Assembly (NCBI RefSeq): GCF_001445575.1
Contig: NZ_CP013200.1
Span: 1,736,001-1,800,000 of the forward strand
Direction of reading: 5' to 3'
Origin: Arthrobacter alpinus
GTDB lineage: Bacteria > Actinomycetota > Actinomycetes > Actinomycetales > Micrococcaceae
DNA: 64,000 bases
The notes beneath the pieces were generated by a model. It was not told the origin of the DNA and made no database searches. It saw only the letters and a list, made by a program, of their open reading frames with translations. The translations under genes were made by a program, and so were the position numbers. Numbering within the stretch: position 1 is the first letter of the stretch; every line of letters begins with the position of its first letter. Shown piece after piece: positions 1 to 6,886 of this stretch.

Positions 1-179
1 CCGATCAGGCCCTTCTCGGCAAGGCCCAGTTCCACGCACATTTTCGGGATCTGGGTGGTCTTTCCCGAGCCCGTTTCGCCGGCAATGATGGTGACTTGGT
101 TGGCGGCGATGGCAGCCATGATGTCCTCGCGGCGCTCCGAGACAGGTAGCGCGGCGGGGTAGGAGATAGTGAAAGTCAT
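1..179 (-). CDS. hrpA: ATP-dependent RNA helicase HrpA, N-terminal fragment (runs off the window)
   Basis: Only the first 59 codons are present, because the gene continues beyond position 1. The start is the ATG at 179 on the minus strand. The protein opens with a short leader, then SERREDIMAAIAANQVTII, followed by a perfect Walker A motif GETGSGKTTQIPK at about residues 37-49. That sequence and its early position are typical of DEAH-box helicases of the HrpA family, which unwind RNA and act on stalled ribosomes or mRNA. No ribosome-binding site is obvious just upstream. The family call rests on the N-terminal motif alone, so another DEAH helicase such as HrpB is possible. Confidence 0.75.
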   Translation of the reverse strand, partial: MTFTISYPAALPVSERREDIMAAIAANQVTIIAGETGSGKTTQIPKMCVELGLAEKGLI

Positions 180-215
180 GGTGCCATCCAGTTTATGCGG
201 TTTTCATGGGGGCCC

Positions 216-1091
216 TTATACGGGTGCCGGTGCGGGGGTTTCTTTACGGACGGCTGTGCGTAGGGTGAGTGCCCCTTTCGCCGCCAAGATCAGCAGTACG
301 ACGCCGGCCAGCGCCAGTGCCGCTCCACCGGCACCGCAGGCGATTACCCAGTGGGCGGGGACGGAATCGCTGGCCGTTTTGTTTAGTGACGTGGAGTTCA
401 GGGGCGCTGCGTTCAGTGCCACGGCAGTCACTATCGCGGCCATGCCAAAGAAACTCAGGAGTGCCCCGCTGGTTAAGGCAAACAGATTCTTGGCGGAGAT
501 TTCACGCCACCGGCGGTCAAGGGCTGCCATGCGAGGATCCGGGAGCGCGGCTGTGGTGTTCAATCTATGAAAGGCAAGAAGAGCGGCACCGCAGAGGAGA
601 ACGGCCACGAGAAGGAGGGGCACGCCGTCGTACTTCTCAAGGGTCAGATGCGGCACCAGAGTTGTTGCCACGATGAGGACGATGAACGCGATAAAGGCGG
701 CAAGGGCGGCGGCGGGCAGGACGAAGGCACGCTTGGGCAGGAGGTGTTCTCTCGTGGCGAGTTTGGCTGCGGGCAAGGCCGAGAATAGCAGGAGCCCACC
801 GCTGGCAGAGAGGCCCGTGGTCACCGCGATCGGCAAACCCTCATCTCCGGAGAGGCCAATCGAAATTCGGAACAGGGCGGCAAACATGACAGCCGCGAAG
901 ACCAAAGCGGCCACTGTGCGCCACTGGGCCCGGCCCATTGCCTTGTCCTGCTCAGCGGCAGTGGCATGAAGCGGGGCCTTCCCGGCTGCGAGAGCCAGGG
1001 GTGCCTTTTTCTTGGTAATCCACTGTGCGGCAGCGGTGACGCCCCAGGCAAGCGCCGCAAGAATGGCCAGCGCAGCAATCAATTTGGTCAT
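216..1091 (-). CDS. Multi-pass membrane protein of unknown function
   Basis: This 291-residue protein begins with a hydrophobic segment (LIAALAILAALAWGVTAAA) and has about six further hydrophobic stretches spread to the C-terminus, separated by short basic loops such as ITKKK and HRLN. I recognise no catalytic motif, transporter signature or conserved domain. It lies just downstream of the marR gene on the same strand (93 nt gap), but it has its own promoter-like hexamer CAGACT ending 6 nt before the ATG, which suggests a separate leaderless transcript. It is best called an uncharacterised integral membrane protein. Confidence 0.6.
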   Translation of the reverse strand: MTKLIAALAILAALAWGVTAAAQWITKKKAPLALAAGKAPLHATAAEQDKAMGRAQWRTVAALVFAAVMFAALFRISIGLSGDEGLPIAVTTGLSASGGLLLFSALPAAKLATREHLLPKRAFVLPAAALAAFIAFIVLIVATTLVPHLTLEKYDGVPLLLVAVLLCGAALLAFHRLNTTAALPDPRMAALDRRWREISAKNLFALTSGALLSFFGMAAIVTAVALNAAPLNSTSLNKTASDSVPAHWVIACGAGGAALALAGVVLLILAAKGALTLRTAVRKETPAPAPV

Positions 1092-1184
1092 TGGGAAAGT
1101 CTGTCATGGATCGGATCGCGCACCTGCTGTCCCTCTCACGTCCGTCCTTGCCATTCTTCGTTGGGTCCTCAGGCGCAGGGGTGG

Positions 1185-1676
1185 TCAGAGCCCTGAAGCG
1201 GCCGCAGTGATGCGCTCCAGTAGGTTTGCCAGCTGCGCCTGTTCGGCATTGCTCAGCACACCCGTGATGGCATGTTCGGTGGCCAGATGGTCCGGAAGGC
1301 TCGTCTCGATCAGCTCTCTACCGGCAGGGGTCAACGAGACCAGGGTGCCGCGTCCGTCGTCGGGGTTGGCGCCTCTGCTGACCAGTCCGCGGTTCTCCAA
1401 CTTGTTGAGACGTTGGGCAACCGCGCTGCTGGAAATCATGGCGTCGCGCGCCAGAGCCGCGGGAGTGAGGCTGTAGGGCGGCCCGCTGCGTAGGAGTGTT
1501 GCCAGGGCGTCGAACGTTGAGGCGTCCATTCCGTGCTGGGCGAATGTTGCGGCGAGCCGGGTGTCAACGGCTGAGGCAGCCCGGCTCAGTCGGCCAATCA
1601 CCGCCATGGGGGAGACATCCAACTCAGGTTTTTCGATGTTCCATTGGGAAAGGATGCGTTCAAGATGGTCTGCCAT
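1185..1676 (-). CDS. MarR-family transcriptional regulator
   Basis: A 163-residue protein with the MarR layout: an N-terminal dimerisation helix, then a winged helix-turn-helix at about residues 65-115. The recognition region is visible as LARDAMISSSAVAQRLNKLE, followed by the wing ENRGLVSRGANPDDGR, where the DxR-type acidic/basic wing tip is classic for the family. MarR proteins bind palindromes as dimers and release DNA on binding small phenolic or lipophilic ligands. The gene is divergent from an EamA-type exporter, with two CTAAG-NN-CTTAG palindromes between them, so it most likely represses both itself and the exporter. TAGAAT ends 6 nt before the ATG at 1676, implying a leaderless mRNA. 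Confidence 0.88.
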   Translation of the reverse strand: MADHLERILSQWNIEKPELDVSPMAVIGRLSRAASAVDTRLAATFAQHGMDASTFDALATLLRSGPPYSLTPAALARDAMISSSAVAQRLNKLENRGLVSRGANPDDGRGTLVSLTPAGRELIETSLPDHLATEHAITGVLSNAEQAQLANLLERITAAASGL

Positions 1677-1696
1677 GACACCATTCTAGCAATTTG

Positions 1697-1729
1697 CTAA
1701 GCACTTAGTTATATTAGCTAAGTGCTTAG
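1697..1729. promoter_or_regulatory. Twin palindromic operator between marR and the EamA transporter gene
   Basis: Two 12-bp near-palindromes, CTAAGCACTTAG at 1697-1708 and CTAAGTGCTTAG at 1718-1729, are exact reverse complements of each other with centres 21 bp apart (two helical turns). The first lies between the likely -10 (TAGAAT on the minus strand, 1683-1688) and -35 regions of marR. The second overlaps the GTG start codon (1722) of the transporter, just downstream of its TATATT hexamer (1710-1715). This is the arrangement expected for two MarR dimers on one DNA face shutting off both promoters. Binding is inferred, not shown. Confidence 0.7.
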
Positions 1730-2675
1730 TAAAAACTTGAGATTGATACTTGCGACCTCTCTGGCCCCGGTGTTGTGGGGGACCACCTACCTCACTACCA
1801 CCATGTTCCTGCCGGCCGACAGGCCACTGCTTGCCGGGGTGCTGCGGGCGCTCCCGGCCGGACTGCTTTTGTTGGCACTGTCGCGTCAGCTGCCGCAGGG
1901 GGCATGGTGGTGGAAGTCGTGGGTATTGGGGATGCTGAACATCGGAGCGTTCTTTGCTCTCCTGTTCGTTGCGGCGTATCGGCTGCCCGGGGGAGTGGCC
2001 GCCATTGTAGGGGGGATTCAGCCGCTGTTGGTGGCGGTGCTGGCCAGCGCGGTGCTCACCGAAAAGTTGACTTTTCCGCGTGTTCTGGCCGGTGCGGCAG
2101 GCGTGCTGGGCGTGGCCCTGATCGTGTTGCAATCGCAGGCCCGCCTAGACGCGTTGGGACTTGCTGCAGCGGCCGGAGGCACTGTGTCCATGGCGGCCGG
2201 CACGGTGTTGGCCAAGAAATGGGGTCAGCCGTTGTCACGCGCTGGCCGGCCGGTCACGCCATTAGCCACCACCGCCTGGCAGCTGGTAGCGGGCGGAGCC
2301 TCCCTTTCCGTTCTCCTGTTGGTGTTTGAAGGACTACCTGCGGATCCGTTGACGAACAGCAATATCCTCGGGTACCTGTATTTGTCCGTTGTCGGCACGG
2401 CATTTGCCTACTTCTGCTGGTTTAGAGGGCTGTCACGGCTGCCAGCAGGTGCTGCAGCATTCCTGGGACTGCTCAGTCCTGTGGTGGCGATTGTGCTCGG
2501 CTGGGCGGTGGCGGGTCAATCGATGGGGGCCTTGCAGATAGTAGGTATCGCTGTGGTTCTAGTTTCAGTGGCTGCCGGAGTAAGCCTTGGAAGTCTGAGG
2601 CGGGGTGGAGGGAAACGACGCCCGGAGAACTTACGCCCGGAGAACTTACCCAGAAGCTACGCCCGCGAGCCCTAG
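1722..2675 (+). CDS. EamA/DMT-family transporter
   Basis: A 317-residue integral membrane protein with about ten hydrophobic segments arranged as two EamA repeats (about residues 10-145 and 155-292). The first repeat has the typical opening LAPVLWGTTYLTT; the second has AYFCWFRGLSRLPAGAAAFL followed by LSPVVAIVLGW, the signature of drug/metabolite exporters. Substrates vary widely in this family (amino acids, nucleosides, drugs), so none is assigned. The start is GTG at 1722, with TATATT ending 6 nt upstream and no ribosome-binding site, which suggests a leaderless mRNA. The start codon sits inside the operator half shared with the divergent marR gene. The C-terminus is basic and hydrophilic (GKRRPENLRPENL), encoded by a small direct repeat. 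Confidence 0.87.
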   Translation: MLSKNLRLILATSLAPVLWGTTYLTTTMFLPADRPLLAGVLRALPAGLLLLALSRQLPQGAWWWKSWVLGMLNIGAFFALLFVAAYRLPGGVAAIVGGIQPLLVAVLASAVLTEKLTFPRVLAGAAGVLGVALIVLQSQARLDALGLAAAAGGTVSMAAGTVLAKKWGQPLSRAGRPVTPLATTAWQLVAGGASLSVLLLVFEGLPADPLTNSNILGYLYLSVVGTAFAYFCWFRGLSRLPAGAAAFLGLLSPVVAIVLGWAVAGQSMGALQIVGIAVVLVSVAAGVSLGSLRRGGGKRRPENLRPENLPRSYAREP

Positions 2676-3082
2676 CTGAAAACTACCCCTGGAAGCCGTC
2701 GGCCTACGATGGCCCGCGCTGGAGAACTCGGTGTTCGAGGACCAGGCGCTCGCAGACTTGAGTCTCTCGCTGTGGAGGGTGAGGTGTCCGGCGGCTGCAC
2801 CATGGGTTCATGGCGGGAGTTGGCTGTTTGAGACTCCGAAAGTCAGCCGCTGAGTGAAGCTCCGAAAGTCAGCCGCTGAGGCGCTTGTGCGGGTGCTTCA
2901 CCTCATTCATTCCTCCACAGCTAGGGCGGGTGCCGGGGCTATCCACAGATGGCGGTTTCGGCGTTCAGAATGTCAGTGGGTGTGCGTAGTGTCGTAAGTA
3001 GCAGAAGGTCAAGGACGATCTGAATCGACACTCGTTGAAGGATTTGGCTTTGATTCAAGGAAGCAACTTGGTTCCGTAGTTA
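2676..3082. other. 407-bp intergenic stretch with a short tandem repeat
   Basis: No convincing gene is seen. The 21-nt sequence CTCCGAAAGTCAGCCGCTGAG occurs twice in tandem, at 2834-2854 and 2860-2880 (period 26). Near the right end, GTCAGTGGGTGTGCGTAGTGT (about 2970-2990) contains TAGTGT, a plausible -10 for the DUF222/HNH gene. I see no strong hairpin terminator for the EamA gene. Confidence 0.5.
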
Positions 3083-5392
3083 TTGCCGGCGGAGCTAGGG
3101 ATCAATGGCAAGGCGGTGAATCGAATGGTGGCTCCTGAATGGTTGAGTTCCCCCGGGGTTGGGTTCGGGGTGCGTGCCCCAGAAGGCAGCGCAGCAGCCG
3201 GTAGCGCAGTGGCCGGCAACTCACCAGAGGGCAGTCCTTCAACGGTGGGGGTTCATGAGGGCAGTGCACCAGCGGTGGGGCCACACGGCCGGGGCGCCGA
3301 TGACCCCATGGCGCGCCCTGTTGCCAGGCCGCCCACATGCCCAAGGCCGAAGCTGCACACTCCGCCGCAAACTGGTCGGAGCTTGAGGGTACTCATTCCC
3401 CCAGGATCTGGCTCGGCCAAGAGTTCTGAAGCTGGGTCTCCCAACAGCCAAAGCCCTGAAGCTGGGCATCTCAACTGCCAAAGCCCTGAGCCTGGGTCTA
3501 CCAACAGCCAAAGACCTGAGCCTGCCGCCAGATCCGACCTTGAACTAGTTGGCCAGCCTGCCCTGAATTCCTTGGACGAAGCCAGCGCAGCCAAGTTCGC
3601 GAACGCGGGTGCGGCGGCCATGAGTAAATGCCAAGGACTTCTTGAGTTCAGCAACGATCTTTTAGAGCGGTGCGGCACCTTTTTCGACCCGGTCATGCTG
3701 GCTCAGTTGGATGCTGCACTCGCCCACGAATTTGCGCAGCGGGCGGGGGCCCGACTAGTCGATGCCACCGAGGCCGTTGAAGCGGCCCTTCGCGAAGGCA
3801 GGAACACATCTACGTTGGCCCATTTACTCCAGTGTGCGGCAGCGTCTAAATCAGTGGCCACCAAGTCCCTGTCCCAGGCAGCACTGGCCACTGAAGTGCT
3901 CCGGGCGCTGGGTGGCGAAGCATCAGCGGCCGGATTCGATCCCGAAGCAGTCGGTCAGCTCTCCGGTTCCGTACTACACGAGGTTTTGGGCTCTCTGGAA
4001 CAGGCCAAGAATGCGCTGACAGCGGTGCAGGCTCACGTACAGGCTCTATTCGTTGCTCAGCAAAGGCTTAGTCAGGCACGCTTGGGGACTCCCAAGGAGA
4101 AAGTGGGCCGGGGCATTGTGCACCAAATTGCACTCGCCAGGCACGAATCTCCGTTTCGAGGACGCCAGCTCTGTGAATTATCCGAAGTGTTGGTAAGGGA
4201 GATGCCGTGCTGCATGCGAGCCTTTTCGCACGGACAGATCAGCGAATACAAAGCCGGGATTGTTGCTAGAGAAACGGCTTTTCTCTCACTGGAGCACCGG
4301 CAACTGGTAGACCGCAGTATCTGTGGTGACCCGGACGGCGTCGGGCTTTTGGGGAATAGGGAACTAGCTGCCGCAGCGAGGAGGGCCGCCTACGCCCTCG
4401 ATCCGGAAGCGTTTGTGAAGCGGCAAGAGAAGGCCGTTGGGGAGCGTTTCGTCTCCCTCCGGCCAGCAGCAGACGGCATGACCTTCCTGACCGCATTGGT
4501 CCCACTAAAGCAAGGCGTGCGCATTCTGGCTACCTTGACCAAGATTGCCGATGGGCTAAAGGCCGCCGGGGATGAGCGGGGTAAGGGGCAGGTTATGGCA
4601 GATGCGCTGATGCACCGACTAATCCATCATGCCCAATGCAACGAAGGCTCCGGCACTCTTAGCGATCATAGGGGCGTACCTGAGGGCGGGTTTCCCTCCA
4701 TGGATGGCCGGCAGGGGCCGGAAAGCAACTTGCAGGAAGGTCAACCGCGAGAAGACCGGCAGTTGGGCGGCAGGCCCTACTCCGTTTCTCAGCGTGGCCT
4801 CACAGGAGACCCGCAGTGCACCACAGTGGACCAAGCCAGCATCTCCTTAGAGTTGGTCATGACGGACAGATCGCTGTTTGGCAGTGATAACGAGCCAGCA
4901 ATTCTTGTCGGTTACGATCCCATCCCAGCCCCCATTGCCCGTGACATGGTCCTGGGCAGGGGATTCTCGCCCAGGGTCTGGCTGAAACGGCTGTTTACCC
5001 ATCCGCGAACCAATCAACTTCTGGCCATGGATTCCCACGGCAGGCTCTTTCCTGAAGGCATGAAGGAATTCCTGAGGCTGCAGGATCAGCGGTGCCGCAC
5101 ACCCTACTGCGACGCACCAATCCGGGAGTATGACCACATCAAGGCCTATGCGGCCGGGGGAACCACTTCTCTGGATAATGGTCAAGGTCTGTGTTCCGAC
5201 TGTAATAGGGCCAAGGAATCTCCCGGCTGGTTCTCCGAACGCATCGGAGGCTCCCACGGTTCCGAGGGCTTCGACCGCACCCAGGGCTCTGATCCGCCAG
5301 GAGGTGACAAGGCCGGCCCGTCAAGGACCTGCGTCAACACCCCCACCGGCCATCGATACATCTCCACCGCACCTCCCCTGCCGGGATATTAG
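3083..5392 (+). CDS. DUF222 / HNH-endonuclease-domain protein (REP13E12-like family)
   Basis: Up to 769 residues. The N-terminal ~170 residues are low-complexity, rich in Ser/Pro/Gly/Ala, and encoded partly by tandem DNA repeats. The middle (about 180-520) is the alpha-helical DUF222 region common in actinobacteria. The C-terminus holds a zinc-type HNH module: CRTPYC, then EYDHIKAYAAGGTTSLDN, then CSDCNRAKE at about residues 672-714, with the metal-binding cysteines and the catalytic DH present. The family is multi-copy and includes the mycobacterial REP13E12 repeats. Enzymatic activity is presumed from the motif, not known. The start is uncertain: TTG 3083, GTG 3116 or ATG 3125 are in frame, and the conserved part begins much later. 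The gene looks intact. Confidence 0.82.
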   Translation: MPAELGINGKAVNRMVAPEWLSSPGVGFGVRAPEGSAAAGSAVAGNSPEGSPSTVGVHEGSAPAVGPHGRGADDPMARPVARPPTCPRPKLHTPPQTGRSLRVLIPPGSGSAKSSEAGSPNSQSPEAGHLNCQSPEPGSTNSQRPEPAARSDLELVGQPALNSLDEASAAKFANAGAAAMSKCQGLLEFSNDLLERCGTFFDPVMLAQLDAALAHEFAQRAGARLVDATEAVEAALREGRNTSTLAHLLQCAAASKSVATKSLSQAALATEVLRALGGEASAAGFDPEAVGQLSGSVLHEVLGSLEQAKNALTAVQAHVQALFVAQQRLSQARLGTPKEKVGRGIVHQIALARHESPFRGRQLCELSEVLVREMPCCMRAFSHGQISEYKAGIVARETAFLSLEHRQLVDRSICGDPDGVGLLGNRELAAAARRAAYALDPEAFVKRQEKAVGERFVSLRPAADGMTFLTALVPLKQGVRILATLTKIADGLKAAGDERGKGQVMADALMHRLIHHAQCNEGSGTLSDHRGVPEGGFPSMDGRQGPESNLQEGQPREDRQLGGRPYSVSQRGLTGDPQCTTVDQASISLELVMTDRSLFGSDNEPAILVGYDPIPAPIARDMVLGRGFSPRVWLKRLFTHPRTNQLLAMDSHGRLFPEGMKEFLRLQDQRCRTPYCDAPIREYDHIKAYAAGGTTSLDNGQGLCSDCNRAKESPGWFSERIGGSHGSEGFDRTQGSDPPGGDKAGPSRTCVNTPTGHRYISTAPPLPGY
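3421..3530 (+). repeat. 30-bp tandem repeat inside the DUF222/HNH gene
   Basis: About 3.7 copies of a 30-nt unit with exact 30-nt periodicity begin at 3421, 3451, 3481 and 3511 (the last partial). It encodes an imperfect ten-residue repeat of the type SPEAGSPNSQ. The unit length is a multiple of three, so copy-number change would keep the reading frame. Confidence 0.85.
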
Positions 5393-5419
5393 TGAAAGCC
5401 CACCTTGCAACCGCGGAAG

Positions 5420-6166
5420 TCACGCCAAGCGGGTGGCCCGTAGAACCTCGTCGTGAATCGTGATCGGCTTTCCTTCGGGATTCTGCGCCATGCGAGGCCG
5501 GGACTCGGAGACCAAGACATGCCACTGCTTCGAATCGAGCGAATCAGCAATTTCCGCCGCAGTGAAGTACAAATCTGGAACAGCTGGTCGCCGGGCACCT
5601 GCCTGGATATCCGATGCGGAGTGCCCCACAATGAGCAGTGTCCCACCAGGCGCAACAGCTGCTGCGAGCCGGGAGTACAGGGGTTCCCGATCGACCTTGG
5701 GCAGGTGCATGAATTGGGCGGAAACAAGATTAAAGCTGAACGCAGGAGGACGCCACGTCAGCAGATTGTGGTGTTCCCAACTAATGGATCCTGCCAAATC
5801 CAGCTTGGCAGCATGCCCGTTGGCGCGTTTGAGCGCTACGGGTGAAATATCCACAGCCGTCACATCCCAGCCGTGGTGGGCTAGCCACACTGCATCGGCG
5901 CCTTCACCGCAGCCCACGTCGAGAGCTGTGCGGGCCACCCGTGAGTCGGTTGCGGCCCCGCTGTGTTCGCTACTCGGCCCGTTGCCTAGCCCGTGAGCCA
6001 GCCCTGCCGTTGGCGCTGTAGCTCGCCCCGATATAAGCCCGATGGTTGGGGTGGCGTCAGGATCAGACATCTCTGTAACCAATTGAGGATTTGCCTGCCC
6101 GCTCCAAACGGTTGTACTGCCGCTATAGCGCTCATCCCAGAAGTTCTCATCAAACAAGTTCGTCAT
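5420..6166 (-). CDS. Class I SAM-dependent methyltransferase
   Basis: A 248-residue protein. The Rossmann-type SAM-binding motif I is LDVGCGEGADAVWLAHHGW at about residues 80-98, followed by acidic motif II VTAVDISPVALKRA, then FNLVSAQFMHLP in the motif IV region. Proteins of this subgroup (Methyltransf_25-like) are small-molecule or tellurite-resistance-type methyltransferases. The substrate cannot be told from sequence. Residues 35-75 are a low-complexity insertion before the core. The gene converges on the DUF222/HNH gene (27 nt apart). TAGCCT ends 6 nt before the ATG, suggesting a leaderless transcript. Confidence 0.85.
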   Translation of the reverse strand: MTNLFDENFWDERYSGSTTVWSGQANPQLVTEMSDPDATPTIGLISGRATAPTAGLAHGLGNGPSSEHSGAATDSRVARTALDVGCGEGADAVWLAHHGWDVTAVDISPVALKRANGHAAKLDLAGSISWEHHNLLTWRPPAFSFNLVSAQFMHLPKVDREPLYSRLAAAVAPGGTLLIVGHSASDIQAGARRPAVPDLYFTAAEIADSLDSKQWHVLVSESRPRMAQNPEGKPITIHDEVLRATRLA

Positions 6167-6886
6167 GGGAACAGGCTATACGGGTACCAACGCTCACTTG
6201 CTGTGCGTAATATTCCACGCTCCCGCCCAGCGGGGTTGAGGGTTCCATAAGGGCCACCTCAGGCAGCTGCCTTCTGATTCGTCGGCCACGCCGAAGGTAT
6301 CCACCAGATACGTTTGGAATCAAATGTGATCGATCTCAAAGTTTGAAAAAACCTCACAGAGAACTCCCGTAGCAGTGACAATATTTCCGTGCTGGTACTA
6401 GGGTTTCAGGGTGGTGACAAGTATCGCTTGGATGGTCGGTTGGGTTGGTGCGGTAGTGGCTGCCGGTCCGTGCCAAGGGAGCAGATTCGATGCCGAGGCG
6501 GCAATACCAGCAACGCGCACCGAGCTGGGAGGGGATGAAAATGATGCATCGATTGTCCCGTGATTGAAACAATTTATCCGCTCAGATCTGAGATCCTTGT
6601 GCCGCGTGTAGCGGTTCTGGGAGGGGTGATCAGGAAAAGTGCGCAGGGGATTCCGTGAGCTGTTCAGGGCCAGGAGCCAACGGGCGTTAGGTATGTTGCC
6701 CGTAGCAATTGAGGCGGTATTGCAAGGACCCTTGACACTGAGCTTCTAACAATATGTGATGGTAAACAATTGCCCATGTGTGATGAATCACAAACAAGTT
6801 CAGGCGTGGGCGATTCTTGGACGTCGAAGGCTCGGAAGTAAGGGCTGCTGCCAGCAGCGTGCGGAAATATTGAGGGGTTTCATTTC
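6167..6886. other. 720-bp intergenic region upstream of the hexosaminidase gene
   Basis: No open frame here looks like a gene in either direction. The region lies between the methyltransferase start (minus) and the hexosaminidase start (plus), so it carries two promoters. Recognisable items are a CRP-like half-conserved site TGTGATCGATCTCAAA at 6325-6340 and the promoter and palindrome described separately at 6732-6792. The rest may be a decayed gene or a long leader, but I see no specific evidence. Confidence 0.5.
6732..6792 (+). promoter_or_regulatory. Probable promoter and palindromic operator of the hexosaminidase gene
   Basis: TTGACA at 6732-6737 is followed 17 nt later by TGTGAT at 6755-6760, a reasonable -35/-10 pair placing the start site near 6767. 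Downstream at 6779-6792 is a perfect 14-bp palindrome, TGTGATGAATCACA, where a repressor would block the polymerase. The spacing of its arms (4 nt between TGTGA and TCACA) does not match the 6-nt CRP spacing, so another regulator is more likely. The regulator is unknown. Confidence 0.5.

Noticed and set aside
6325..6340. CRP-type site TGTGATCGATCTCAAA
   Set aside because: Only one half matches well, it lies about 400 bp from the predicted promoter, and no regulator can be tied to it.
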